DNA of 64,000 bases from Brachybacterium massiliense (GCF_900184245.1 NZ_FXXB01000008.1:372001-436000), one strand, 5' to 3'; shown: positions 50,968 through 59,998, counted from the first letter of the stretch. The notes: generated from the sequence alone by a model not told the origin. Program-made: numbers and translations.

Positions 50968-51885
50968 TCAGTGCGCGGGGTGGAAGTAGGTGGTGCCCAG
51001 CGCACGCGTGACGGCGCCGATGACCATCTGCAGCTGCTCCATCTCGTCGTCGAAGGACTCGACGATGTCATCCAGCGGGCGGAAGCGCAGGCTCGCCAGC
51101 GCCCGGCCGACGATCCTCCGGCCGGGCTCGGCGGTGCCGAGCCGGTCGAAGCTGTTGCCGTGGAGCTTCGCGAGCGCCTCGAGCGCCTCGTCGATCTCCG
51201 CCAGGCAATGCGCGGCGGAGCGCGGGAAGATCGAGTCCAGCAGCAGGAACTCGATCGCTCGGGCCGCCCGCACCCGGCCCCGGTAGGAGCGAATATATGC
51301 CTCGTGCGCGCTGCAGGAGCGCAGCAGCATCACGGTCGCGGCGTCGGAGGAGTCCTCGAAGTCGTGAGCCTGCAGGTTGCGGGCGAGCATGTCCACCCGT
51401 TCGAGCAGCTGCCCGATGCGCAGGAACAGCCAGGCCTCGTCACGGGTCATGGAGGAGTCCACCAGTCCGTCCACCACTGCGCAGCGGTCCTTGGCGAACT
51501 GGAATGCGCCGTGCATCCGGGAGGGCCGCACACCGCGGGGCAGGCCCAGCGTGGTGGTGTTCAGCGACTCCCACACCTCGGTCGAGAGCACCTCGCGCAC
51601 GCCGCGAGCGTTCTCGCGGGCGGTCTGCAGGGCGCCCGCCACGGAGGAGGGGTTCTGCCGGTCGGTGACCAGCCGGTCCAGCACCCGCTGGACCGTCAGC
51701 TCGGACTCCTCGACGTGCTCGACCCCGAAGATCTGGTAGACCCCGCGGCAGGCGGGAGCGGCATCGAGGGACGACTCCTCGGTGATGGCCTGGAGCTTCA
51801 CGTCGAGGATGCGGGCGGTCTGGTCGGCGCGCTCGACGTAGCGACCGATCCAGAACATCGAGTCGGCGATCCTACTGAGCATCAT
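50968..51885 (-). CDS. Alpha-E (DUF403) domain protein
   Basis: A 305-residue all-helical protein. It starts MMLSRIADSMFWIGRYVERADQTARILDV, the alpha-E signature, and continues with the family motifs ENARGVREVLSTEVWESLN and FLRIGQLLERVDMLARNL. In mycobacteria the homologue Rv2410c lies beside a circularly permuted ATP-grasp protein and a transglutaminase-like protein, a set predicted to make and process a peptide. Here it overlaps the ATP-grasp gene by 14 bases, but no transglutaminase gene is nearby. Confidence 0.88.
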   Translation of the reverse strand: MMLSRIADSMFWIGRYVERADQTARILDVKLQAITEESSLDAAPACRGVYQIFGVEHVEESELTVQRVLDRLVTDRQNPSSVAGALQTARENARGVREVLSTEVWESLNTTTLGLPRGVRPSRMHGAFQFAKDRCAVVDGLVDSSMTRDEAWLFLRIGQLLERVDMLARNLQAHDFEDSSDAATVMLLRSCSAHEAYIRSYRGRVRAARAIEFLLLDSIFPRSAAHCLAEIDEALEALAKLHGNSFDRLGTAEPGRRIVGRALASLRFRPLDDIVESFDDEMEQLQMVIGAVTRALGTTYFHPAH

Positions 51886-53656
51886 GGCGTGCCTCCTCGG
51901 TCCTGCCGGTGGGCGTGCTGTCCTCGTCGGCCTCGTCGACCCCGTCGGCCCCGTCGGTCACGTGCTCGACATCCTCGACGTGCCCGGCATCCTCGACGTC
52001 CTCGACGTCCTCGGCATCGATGAGCGGGATCGCGGAGGTGACGGGCTCGGGCTCGCTCTCCTCCGCGGGCTGCGGCTCCTCGCGCGGGTCCGGGTACTCG
52101 TCGTACTCGTCGTAGCTGTCGTCGAGCGGGTCCTCGATGTCCGCGAAGTCCGCGACGTCGTCGACCTGCTCGCCGGCGGACTGCGAGGGCGAGCTCTCGG
52201 CGGCGTCGGAGGTGCGCACGGGGGCGAGCACCCAGGTGTCCTTGGAGCCTCCGCCGCGAGAGGAGTTCACGATCATCTCGCCGCGGGGCAGCGCCACCCG
52301 GGTGAGCCCGCCGGGCAGCACCCAGATGCCGTCCCCGCTGTTGAGGGCGAAGGGGCGCAGGTCCACGTGACGCGGCTCGGGCCCCTCCTCGACCAGCGTG
52401 GGGATGGTGGACAGCTGCACCACGGGCTGGGCGATCCATCCGCGCGGATCGGCCTGCAGGCGCTCGCGCAGCTGATCGAGCTCCTCGCGCGAGGCGGCGG
52501 GCCCGATCACGATGCCCTTGCCGCCCGAGCCGTCCACGGGCTTGACCACGAGCTCGTCGAGCCGGTCCAGCACCTCGGCGAGGGAGTCCGGCTCCTCGAG
52601 GCGCCAGGTGTTCACGTTGGGGAGGATCGGCTCCTCGGAGAGGTAGTAGCGGATCAGGTCGGGCACGTAGGTGTAGGTGAGCTTGTCGTCGCCGATCCCG
52701 TTGCCGATCGCGTTGGCGACCACCACGTTGCCGGCGAGGATCGCGCGCACCAGGCCCGGCACGCCGAGCATCGAGTCGGGGCGGAACACCTCGGGGTCCA
52801 GGAAGGAGTCGTCGGTGCGCTTGTAGATGACGTCCACGCGGCGCAGCCCGGCGGTGGTGCGCATGTAGATGCGCTCGCCGCGCTCGACGAGGTCCGAGGC
52901 CTCCACGAGGTCCACGCCCATGGTGCGGGCCAGCAGCGAGTGCTCGAAGTAGGCGCTGTTGAACCGTCCCGGGGTGAGCACCACCACGGTCGCCTCCTCG
53001 CCGGCGGTGTCGGGGGCGGCGGCCTGGAGGGCGGCGAGCAGGCGCCCGGGGTACTCGCCCACGCGGCGCACGGGCCGGGCGGCGAACAGCTCGGGGAAGC
53101 CCTGCGCCATGGCCCGACGGTTCGAGAGCACGTAGCTGACGCCGCTGGGGGTGCGGACGTTGTCCTCGAGCACCCGGAAATCGCCGGCACCATCGCGCAC
53201 CAGGTCGATCCCGGAGATGTGGATGCGCACCCCGCCCGGCGGGGAGTAGCCGCGCATCGCCTCGACCACGTCGGCGGAGGAGGCGATCAGCTCGGCCGGG
53301 ATCACCCCGTCGGCGACCGCGCGGCGGTCCTGGTAGACGTCCTCGAGGAGGTGCTCGAGGGCCCGCACCCGCTGGGCCACCCCTGCGGAGACGCGGGACC
53401 ACTCCTCGGCGGCGATGACCCGTGGGATCGCATCGATCGGGAAGGGGCGCTCCTCCCCCGCGTAGTCGAAGGTGATCCCCTGGTCGAGATAGCTCAGCGC
53501 CAGGGACTCCGATCTGGCGCGGAACTCCTCCAGGCCGAGTCCGTCCAGGGCGTCATGCAGCGCCTGATAGGTGGGGCGCACGGTCCCGTCCGCAGCGAAC
53601 ATCTCGTCGCCGCCGGTTCCGGTCCGGGCGCCGTGGAACAGCGAGGTGGCGGACAT
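51872..53656 (-). CDS. Circularly permuted ATP-grasp protein with acidic C-terminal extension
   Basis: A 594-residue ligase-like protein. It has the CP-ATP-grasp order: EMFAADGTVRPTYQALHDAL (N-terminus), LEDVYQDRRAVADGVIP, VLEDNVRTPSGVSYVLSNR, NGIGDDKLTYTYVPDLIRYYL, LVVKPVDGSGGKGIVIGP (Gly-rich ATP loop) and RHVDLRPFALNSGDGIWVLPGGLTRVA, ending at about 475. The family normally stops soon after; here about 115 further residues, nearly half Asp/Glu, follow. The ATG at 53656 has GAGAAT seven bases upstream and no ribosome binding site (leaderless). The alpha-E protein overlaps it downstream. Substrate unknown. Confidence 0.88.
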   Translation of the reverse strand: MSATSLFHGARTGTGGDEMFAADGTVRPTYQALHDALDGLGLEEFRARSESLALSYLDQGITFDYAGEERPFPIDAIPRVIAAEEWSRVSAGVAQRVRALEHLLEDVYQDRRAVADGVIPAELIASSADVVEAMRGYSPPGGVRIHISGIDLVRDGAGDFRVLEDNVRTPSGVSYVLSNRRAMAQGFPELFAARPVRRVGEYPGRLLAALQAAAPDTAGEEATVVVLTPGRFNSAYFEHSLLARTMGVDLVEASDLVERGERIYMRTTAGLRRVDVIYKRTDDSFLDPEVFRPDSMLGVPGLVRAILAGNVVVANAIGNGIGDDKLTYTYVPDLIRYYLSEEPILPNVNTWRLEEPDSLAEVLDRLDELVVKPVDGSGGKGIVIGPAASREELDQLRERLQADPRGWIAQPVVQLSTIPTLVEEGPEPRHVDLRPFALNSGDGIWVLPGGLTRVALPRGEMIVNSSRGGGSKDTWVLAPVRTSDAAESSPSQSAGEQVDDVADFADIEDPLDDSYDEYDEYPDPREEPQPAEESEPEPVTSAIPLIDAEDVEDVEDAGHVEDVEHVTDGADGVDEADEDSTPTGRTEEARHDAQ

Positions 53657-53720
53657 GCCTACCATTCTCACACCGTCCCGGTCCCCATGTGGCGCAGACC
53701 GCCCAGGAAGCGAGAACCCG

Positions 53721-54377
53721 ATGTCCTTTGCCTCCCGCCTCTCCTCGGCCCTTCGCTCGATCTCGCGCAGCCCGGCCGTGCGGCGCAGCATCCGCGGGCT
53801 CGGGCGCGCGGCGGTCCGCGCAGCGACCGAGCAGCGTCGCGGGCAGTCACACGATGGCAGGGCGGCGCGCACCGCCGGGGAGCCAGCGCCCCGCCCCCAG
53901 ATGCGCGGCGGCGCCGGGGAGGGCGCGCACTCCCTGGCCGATCGCACAGGCGGCACCGCCCTGGCCTTCGACTATGCGCCCCGGAGGGATGACCACCCGG
54001 ATCCGGGCGAGGTGGTGTGGGCGTGGGTGCCCTACGAGGAGGACCTCTCCCAGGGCAAGGATCGCCCGGTGCTGGTGATCGCCGAGGAGCAGGCCTCCGC
54101 CGGCGGCTCCGACGGGTCCGGCGAGGTGCTGATCGCCCTGATGCTCACCTCGCGCGATCGCGCCGACGAGGGCGCTGTGACCACCGATGAGCACGGCTCC
54201 ACCTGGGTGGACATCGGCTCCGGCGACTGGGATGCGCAGGGTCGTCCCTCCGAGGTGCGGGCCGACCGTTTGCTGCGGCTGTCCCCCGCCGCCGTGCGCC
54301 GCGAGGGAGGCCGGCTGGACCGCGAACGCTACGATCGGGTCTCCGCAGCGGTGCGCACCGTGCACGGCTGGGGCTGA
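53721..54377 (+). CDS. PemK/MazF-like protein with basic N-terminal extension
   Basis: A 218-residue protein. Residues about 90-218 resemble PemK/MazF: PGEVVWAWVPYEEDLSQGKDRPVLVIAEE (beta barrel and RPVLV motif), then VLIALMLTSRD and WVDIGSGDWDAQGRPSEVRADRLLRLSP. The first 85 residues are Arg/Ala-rich and probably disordered. MazF toxins cut RNA and are normally 110-120 residues, paired with a small antitoxin just upstream; no antitoxin is present here. Longer actinobacterial PemK-like proteins of this kind are not shown to be toxins. The ATG is 64 bases from the divergent ATP-grasp gene. Confidence 0.78.
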   Translation: MSFASRLSSALRSISRSPAVRRSIRGLGRAAVRAATEQRRGQSHDGRAARTAGEPAPRPQMRGGAGEGAHSLADRTGGTALAFDYAPRRDDHPDPGEVVWAWVPYEEDLSQGKDRPVLVIAEEQASAGGSDGSGEVLIALMLTSRDRADEGAVTTDEHGSTWVDIGSGDWDAQGRPSEVRADRLLRLSPAAVRREGGRLDRERYDRVSAAVRTVHGWG

Positions 54378-54651
54378 CCTGGCAGGACGATCACGAGACA
54401 CGCCGCACACCGGGGGCGTCCGGGGCGGTCCGCTCTGGTAATGTCTTTCCCTGTATGTGTGACATACCGTTCGGTGTGCGCATGACGTGGTCCCGCCGTG
54501 TCAGGGATGGCGTTTCGTGCGACCCGGGCGAGTACCCGTGGCAGCGACCCGGTACCGACGTCTCCAGGCGAGTCCCCACCGCCGTCCCCGTCGGATCCGT
54601 TCCTCGGCCGTCGCGGGAGATCCACCGCAGCAGCACTAGAGAAGAGTCCCC
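54378..54651 (+). promoter_or_regulatory. rpsT promoter and long leader with a palindrome
   Basis: TAATGT (54439-54444, in TGGTAATGT) is a good extended -10, placing the start near 54451 and giving a leader of about 200 bases before rpsT. GTATGT GTG ACATAC (54453-54467) is a 15-base palindrome at the expected start site, either an operator or a 5' hairpin. The rest shows no RNA gene that I recognise; a short reading frame starting at 54455 has no ribosome binding site. A long leader would suit S20 autoregulation. Confidence 0.4.
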
Positions 54652-54918
54652 GTGGCAAACATCAAGTCCCAGATCAAGCGGAACAAGACGAACGAGAAGG
54701 CGCGTCTGCGCAACCGTGCCGTCAAGTCCGAGCTGAAGACCTACACCCGCAAGGTGAAGGCCGCCGTCTCCACCGGTGACGCCGAGGCCGCCGGCGAGGC
54801 GCTCAAGACCGCCTCCCGCAAGCTGGACAAGGCCGTCTCCAAGGGCGTCATCCACCAGAACCAGGCCGCGAACCGCAAGTCCGGTCTCGCCAAGCTGGTC
54901 GCCGGCGTCGGCGCCTGA
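54652..54918 (+). CDS. rpsT: 30S ribosomal protein S20
   Basis: An 88-residue basic helical protein that binds 16S rRNA. It reads [39 protein letters not shown] and ends [19 protein letters not shown], a full match to bacterial S20. The GTG at 54652 has AGAGAAGAG upstream. It is convergent with holA, its common neighbour; a very strong terminator separates them. Confidence 0.97.
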   Translation: MANIKSQIKRNKTNEKARLRNRAVKSELKTYTRKVKAAVSTGDAEAAGEALKTASRKLDKAVSKGVIHQNQAANRKSGLAKLVAGVGA

Positions 54919-54933
54919 GCCTTCCGCTCCTCT

Positions 54934-54976
54934 CGACGGAGCCCCGCACACCACGACGGTGTGCGGGGCTCCGTCG
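54934..54976. terminator. Very strong bidirectional terminator between rpsT and holA
   Basis: A 19-bp perfect stem runs from CGACGGAGCCCCGC to GCGGGGCTCCGTCG with the inner arms ACACC/GGTGT and the five-base loop ACGAC. It is followed by TCTC on the plus strand. It sits between convergent genes. Confidence 0.9.
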
Positions 54977-55018
54977 TCTCCGCAGACGTTTCCGCAGCGG
55001 ATCCTGCGCGAGGACCCC

Positions 55019-56005
55019 TCAGCGGGCGCGGCGCGCGCGGCAGATCTCCATCACCATCCGCTGCACGGACCACTGCGGGTCACGGCCTGCGCCCTTGACC
55101 TCGTGATCGGCACGGGCCACGGCCTCGAGCGCACGGGCGAGGGTGCGGTCGTTCCAGTGGCGGGCCTCGCGGGAGAGGCTGCGCAGCATCCAGTCCGGCA
55201 TACCCAGGGTGCGGGCGCTCGCCCGGGGTGCGGTGACCTTCGCCAGCGAACGCATCTTGGAGGCGATCGCAGCGACGATCGGCACCGGATCGGCGCCCGA
55301 GAGCTGCGCCTGCTGGAGCAGCTGGAGCGCCTCCTGCTCCCGGCCCGCGATCGCCGCGTCAGCGACGGCGAAGGCGGTGGACTCCACACGGCCCGCGGTG
55401 AGGGCGTGCACGTCCTGGAGGGTCACCTGGACGGCCTGCTCCCCCGGATCGGCGGTGGAGTCCTCGATCAGCTGGCGGCTGATCGCGGCGAGCTCGGCGA
55501 GGTCGGTGCCGAAGGCATCCACCAGCGCGACCAGCGCCTCGGGCTGGATGCGGCGCTGGGCGCGCGCGAACTCGGCGGCGACGAAGGTCTGCTTGTCCGC
55601 GGCGCGCTTGACGGGGCTCGCATCGACCCGGGGCACTCCGAGCTTCTTCAGGGCGTCCAGCAGCTTCTTGCCGCGGTTGCCACCGCGGTGGACGAGCACC
55701 AGGGCGACCTCGGGCTCGGGCGCCTTGAGGTACTCCAGCAGCTCGAGCACCAGGGTGTCCGGGGCGGACTGCAGCTCGGGCACCAGCACGAAGCGGGGCT
55801 CGCCGAACAGGGAGGGGCTCGCCACCTGGGCGAGGGCGCCGGGGCCGAGGGCGTCGCCGGAGAGATCATGGATCGCGACCGACGGATCGGCTTCGCGGGC
55901 CAGGCCGCGCAGGCGCTGGACAGCGCGGTCGGCGATCAGGTTCTCCGTACCGTGGATGAGCACGATCGGTGCGAGGGCGACGCTGTGCCACTCGACATCG
56001 CTCAC
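55019..56005 (-). CDS. holA: DNA polymerase III subunit delta
   Basis: The delta subunit opens the sliding clamp in the clamp loader. The protein has 328 residues. It starts with APIVLIHGTENLIADRAVQRLR and has the family segments DLSGDALGPGALAQVASPSLFGEPRFVLVPEL, LVLVHRGGNRGKKLLDALKKLG and FGTDLAELAAISRQLI. The GTG start has GAGGAG five bases upstream. It follows comEC by 35 bases, the usual comEA-comEC-holA operon. Confidence 0.93.
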   Translation of the reverse strand: MSDVEWHSVALAPIVLIHGTENLIADRAVQRLRGLAREADPSVAIHDLSGDALGPGALAQVASPSLFGEPRFVLVPELQSAPDTLVLELLEYLKAPEPEVALVLVHRGGNRGKKLLDALKKLGVPRVDASPVKRAADKQTFVAAEFARAQRRIQPEALVALVDAFGTDLAELAAISRQLIEDSTADPGEQAVQVTLQDVHALTAGRVESTAFAVADAAIAGREQEALQLLQQAQLSGADPVPIVAAIASKMRSLAKVTAPRASARTLGMPDWMLRSLSREARHWNDRTLARALEAVARADHEVKGAGRDPQWSVQRMVMEICRARRAR

Positions 56006-56040
56006 GGGGGCTCCTCACTGCTGGGGCGGACTGGTCGATC

Positions 56041-58401
56041 CTAGCGGGCCGGACCGACGCTCCGCGGCGCGGGGCTGTCGGTGGTGAGCACGACGGTGCC
56101 GTGCACGTCGGTGCGCAGCACCTGCGTGCCGGTCTCGCGCAGCAGGGCGAGCAGCTCGTCGGTGGGGTGGCCGAAGCTGTTCTCCGCCCCGACGGGGACC
56201 AGGGCCAGCTCCGCCTGCAGCTGGTGGTAGAGCGGGGCGTGCTGGAAGCGGGAGCCGTGGTGGGCGACCTTGAGGATGTCCGTGCGTCCCGGGGCGAGGG
56301 CGGCCAGCTCGCTCTGGGCTCCGGGCTCGAGGTCGCCGAGGGTGACCATGCGGGTGCCGTCCTCCCAGTGCACCTCGAGCACGAGCGAGCAGTTGTTCGC
56401 ACCGTCCCCTTCGCTCGAGCCGCTCTGAGCGGCGGAGGCGCGCAGCGCATCCTCGGCGGATCCTGGCCACAGCACCCGCACAGCGAGGCCCTCGCGCTGC
56501 CAGGACTGCCCGGTGCGGACGACGGTGACGGGGGCGGCGGGCACCACCTTCTCCTCCGCGCCGGGCAGCGGGCACACCCACTGCTGAGCGGGCAGCCGGC
56601 GGCCGGTGAGCGCATCGTTGCCGCCCACGTGATCCGCGTGGGGATGGCTGAGCACGAGCAGGTCGATCCGCGTGACCTGCAGCCGGTCCAGGCACTGGCG
56701 CAGCGCGGCGGGATCGGGGCCGGTGTCCAGGAGCACGGTGGGAGAGTCCCGAGAGGCGGCCTGGGGTCTCATCAGCACCGCGTCGCCCTGGCCCACGGCG
56801 CACAGGGCCAGGTACCAGTCCGGCCCCGTGCCCAGCGGCAGCATCCGCCCGATGCCGGGTGCGAGCGCGACCACCAGCAGCGCGGTGACCGTCCAGCGCA
56901 CCAGCGGCACCCGGCGCGCGGCGACCGCGATCGCCGCGACCAGCACCACGGCGATCGCCAGCAGCACCCCGGTGGCGCCCTCGGGCACGGCGATGCGGGA
57001 TCCGGGCAACGCATCGGCGGCGCGGGCGACCAGCAGCACCAGATGCGCTCCCCCGCCGGCCACGGAGTACAGCAGCTGCGCCGCCGCCGGGGAGAGGACC
57101 CCCAGCAGCAGGGCGAGCATGCCGATCACCGTGGAGGGCCCCACCAGCGGGCCCACGATCATGTTCACCGCGACCGCCCAGACGGAGACCTCGGGGGTGA
57201 GCAGGATCAGCAGCGGGGTGCAGGCGAGCTGCGCCACCAACGGCACGGCGAGCACGAGCGCGGCGGTGCGGCCTATCCGCTCCCCCGAGAGCTCGACCAG
57301 AGCGGTGGCCAGAGGCGGCGCGGCCAGCAGGATCGCCGCGGTCGCGAGCGCCGAGAGCAGGAAGCCGACGGAGGCCGCGGTGACCGGGTCCAGCACCGAC
57401 CACAGCGCGACGGTGAGAGCGAGCGCCGCCACCGGGGAGGCGCGCACTCCGGCGAAGCGGGCGGCCAGCAGCGGGGCGGCCATGGTCGCGGCGCGCTGGA
57501 CGCTGGGCTCGTCCCCCACCAGCCACACGTACGCCGCGACCACGGCGCCGGCCACCACCAGGCGGGGGCGTCGCCGCACCCCGGCCAGCAGCAGCGGGAT
57601 CAGCACCGCGCCCAGGATCAGCGCGATGTTCGCGCCCGAGACGGCGACGAGATGCGAGATCCCGGCGCGGCGCATCATCTCCTCGCTGCGCTCGCTCATG
57701 CCGAGCGTGTCCCCCGTGGTCATCCCCCGCACCAGGGCGGCTTCGTCGGCAGGGAGGTGGGCGGTCGCCTCGCGCGCCTGCTGCCGCAGCGCGTGGCGAG
57801 CTGACTGCGCCCGGCCCGCCATGCCGGACAGGGCCACCGGCCGCACCTCGGTGGCGCGCAGGATCACCAGGGAGCCGCTGACGGTGACGGTGCCGCGTAC
57901 CTGGGCGGTGTCCCCGTCCCGCACCCGCTCCATCGCCGCCAGCGCCTCGCCGTCCGCTCGCACGAGCACCGGGAGGGAGCCGGGAAGCGGCCGCTGGTCG
58001 CGCCCGATCGAGGCGGCGCCCTGCACTGTGCGGGCGCGCATCTGCAGCCCGCCCCGGGACCAGTCGGGGCCGCCGGAGGGCGGTGCGGGATCCGCAGCGG
58101 CGACCACGCTGAGCTCCACGATCAGTCCCTCGGCCGCGGCCTCCTCGAGCAGGGCGTCGGTGCCTCCATGGCGCTCGAGCGCCGGGAACAGGAGCACCCC
58201 TGCGAGCACCACGATCCCCAGGTGGGCGTAGAGACCGGAGGCGGTGCGGGTGCCGGAGGTGAGGGTGATGGCGGTCAGCACGGCTGCGACCAGCACCGCT
58301 GCGCCCGCGACGGCGGCGGCCGTGCCGGCGGTGATGCCGAGCACCGCGAGCGCCCAGACGCAGGTCGCGCCCGGCAGCAGGCGCAGATCCGACCGTCTCA
58401 T
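56041..58401 (-). CDS. comEC: ComEC/Rec2-family DNA uptake channel protein
   Basis: A 786-residue polytopic protein. The N-terminal DUF4131-like part (to about 170) is followed by the competence domain with many helices (LVRGMTTGDTLGMSERSEEMMRRAGISHLVAVSGANIALI). The C-terminal metallo-beta-lactamase domain has VLLDTGPDPAALRQCL and VLSHPHADHVGG. ComEC forms the inner-membrane channel for single-stranded DNA. The ATG overlaps the comEA stop as ATGA. Its presence does not prove natural competence; most actinobacteria keep it. Confidence 0.92.
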   Translation of the reverse strand: MRRSDLRLLPGATCVWALAVLGITAGTAAAVAGAAVLVAAVLTAITLTSGTRTASGLYAHLGIVVLAGVLLFPALERHGGTDALLEEAAAEGLIVELSVVAAADPAPPSGGPDWSRGGLQMRARTVQGAASIGRDQRPLPGSLPVLVRADGEALAAMERVRDGDTAQVRGTVTVSGSLVILRATEVRPVALSGMAGRAQSARHALRQQAREATAHLPADEAALVRGMTTGDTLGMSERSEEMMRRAGISHLVAVSGANIALILGAVLIPLLLAGVRRRPRLVVAGAVVAAYVWLVGDEPSVQRAATMAAPLLAARFAGVRASPVAALALTVALWSVLDPVTAASVGFLLSALATAAILLAAPPLATALVELSGERIGRTAALVLAVPLVAQLACTPLLILLTPEVSVWAVAVNMIVGPLVGPSTVIGMLALLLGVLSPAAAQLLYSVAGGGAHLVLLVARAADALPGSRIAVPEGATGVLLAIAVVLVAAIAVAARRVPLVRWTVTALLVVALAPGIGRMLPLGTGPDWYLALCAVGQGDAVLMRPQAASRDSPTVLLDTGPDPAALRQCLDRLQVTRIDLLVLSHPHADHVGGNDALTGRRLPAQQWVCPLPGAEEKVVPAAPVTVVRTGQSWQREGLAVRVLWPGSAEDALRASAAQSGSSEGDGANNCSLVLEVHWEDGTRMVTLGDLEPGAQSELAALAPGRTDILKVAHHGSRFQHAPLYHQLQAELALVPVGAENSFGHPTDELLALLRETGTQVLRTDVHGTVVLTTDSPAPRSVGPAR

Positions 58402-59195
58402 ACCGTGGCACGCTCACGGATCTTCTCGAGGGTGGCGGGACCGATCCCGGAGACCTCGAGCAGTCCGTCCACGGAGGTGAACGGGCCGTTCTTCTCGCGA
58501 TGTTCGAGGATCCGCTGGGCGATCGCGGGTCCCACCCCGGGCAGCTCCTCGAGCTCGGCGGCGCTCGCGGTGTTCAGATCGATCTGCCCCTGGCTCCCAG
58601 TGCTCCCGGACCCCGCCGGGGACCCACCGCCGGTCTCCGCGGCGGAGGCAGGAGGCTCCTCCCCCGGCACGGGGACATGGATGTGCTCGCCGTCCTCGAG
58701 AGGGCGTGCGAGGTTGATGGCCGAGAGGTCCGCCTCACCTCCCGGGCCGCCGGCGGCCTCGAGGGCGTCGTCCACGCGGGAGCCGGGCGGCAGGCTCACC
58801 ACCCCCGGCTCGTCCACCGCTCCGGAGACGTGCACGACGAGCTGCTGGGGCGCCGGGGGCTCGGAGGCGTCCTGGGCGGCGGCGCTGGGCGCCTCCTCGG
58901 CCGGGGAGGGCTCGCCGGCATCGTCGCCGGGAGCTTTCTGCGGCGGTGCCTCGACGGCGGTCTCGGGCTCGGGCGGCACCGCGGTGCCGGAGCCGGAGAG
59001 GTGGATGGCGCCGACGGCGATCAGCACCAGCACCGCGATCCCCACCAGCGCGGAGGGAGAGGGCGCGGGCACGGAGAACCGACGCGCCGGCGACTGCCCG
59101 CTGTGGTCACGCCGCTCGATCAGCGGCTGGCCGGTGCGGCGATGCCGTCCGGTGCGACCGCGCCGGCGCCCTCCGGTTCCGCCCTGTGCTCCCAT
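58398..59195 (-). CDS. comEA: ComEA-like DNA receptor with SLBB and helix-hairpin-helix domains
   Basis: A 265-residue protein. An Arg-rich cytosolic N-terminus precedes one membrane helix (about 50-67). A Pro/Ala/Glu-rich linker leads to an SLBB-type domain (LVVHVSGAVDEPGVVSLPPGSRVDDALEAAGG, about 119-150). The DNA-binding HhH pair follows (IDLNTASAAELEELPGVGPAIAQRILEHRE and GLLEVSGIGPATLEKIRE, about 205-262). It captures DNA outside the membrane for ComEC. It is the first gene of the comEA-comEC-holA operon. Confidence 0.92.
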   Translation of the reverse strand: MGAQGGTGGRRRGRTGRHRRTGQPLIERRDHSGQSPARRFSVPAPSPSALVGIAVLVLIAVGAIHLSGSGTAVPPEPETAVEAPPQKAPGDDAGEPSPAEEAPSAAAQDASEPPAPQQLVVHVSGAVDEPGVVSLPPGSRVDDALEAAGGPGGEADLSAINLARPLEDGEHIHVPVPGEEPPASAAETGGGSPAGSGSTGSQGQIDLNTASAAELEELPGVGPAIAQRILEHREKNGPFTSVDGLLEVSGIGPATLEKIRERATV

Positions 59196-59280
59196 GCCCG
59201 CGAACCTAGACGCGCGCGGTCCTCCCGTGCGCTGAGGAGCGGGGAGCTGGGGACGAACGCCCCCTGTGGAGGAACGGTGC

Positions 59281-59961
59281 TCAGGCGAGCCCGAACATGA
59301 CCAGCCACTGCCGCCAGAACGCCGCGGCGATCACCACGATCACCAGCAGGTACCACAGCAGGGTCAGCACCACCCAGCGGCGCAGCAGGTTCGCCAGCGG
59401 GGCGGGCAGGGGCAGGTCGCCGCTCTCGATGGTGCGGGCGAGGGCCGCGAAGAACATCGGGGCGGTGACCGACCAGATCACCATGCACCAGGGGCACAGC
59501 GCCCTGATCAGGAAGATCGCCGAGATCGCCAGGAAGTGCACGTAGCCGATGGCGAAGGTCATCCCGCCGAGCCGGGCCCAGCGCATCCAGGGCGGCAGCG
59601 CGGTGCCCGAAGCCATCAGCGCACCGATCACGCCCATGATCGCGAAGCCGCCCAGCCCGATCGCCATGTTGGGGACGCCGAGGGCGGAGGACTGCCAGGT
59701 CATCATCACGTTCCCGCAGGAGATCAGCGGGTTCACGTCGCAGGAGAGGGTGGCGTCGGGGTTCTCGAGCAGGATCTCCTTGCCGAGCTGCAGCTCGAGC
59801 GAGGCGATCCATCCCACCAGGCCGCCCAGCAGCAGCACCAAGCCGGTCAGGCGCTGGCCGGCGCGGCTCTTCGCGGAGCGCTCCGCGGCGAGCTCCGCAT
59901 CGATCTCGGCCAGCAGCTGGGCGTCGTCCTGTGCGGCGTCGGCGCGGCGGTTCTCGCTCAT
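59281..59961 (-). CDS. Vitamin K epoxide reductase (VKOR) family membrane protein
   Basis: A 226-residue protein with about five helices from residue 38 on. The four VKOR cysteines are present: C74 and C82 in LSCDVNPLISCGNVM, and the redox pair C156/C159 in RALCPWCMVIW. Bacterial VKOR reoxidises a DsbA-like partner to make disulfide bonds in exported proteins, using menaquinone. No DsbA domain is fused and none is adjacent. It sits 37 bases downstream of oleD in the same direction. Confidence 0.92.
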   Translation of the reverse strand: MSENRRADAAQDDAQLLAEIDAELAAERSAKSRAGQRLTGLVLLLGGLVGWIASLELQLGKEILLENPDATLSCDVNPLISCGNVMMTWQSSALGVPNMAIGLGGFAIMGVIGALMASGTALPPWMRWARLGGMTFAIGYVHFLAISAIFLIRALCPWCMVIWSVTAPMFFAALARTIESGDLPLPAPLANLLRRWVVLTLLWYLLVIVVIAAAFWRQWLVMFGLA

Positions 59962-59998
59962 GGGGTGACCCTGTTCCTCCGTGCGGTGCGCACGGCTC

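Noticed and set aside
49279..52023. A 914-codon open frame antisense to lepA and the alpha-E gene
   Set aside because: Low-complexity His/Val/Leu/Asp-rich translation with no domain; it is the shadow of real genes.
54455..54736. A reading frame starting in the rpsT leader and overlapping rpsT
   Set aside because: No ribosome binding site, no family similarity, and it conflicts with the rpsT frame.
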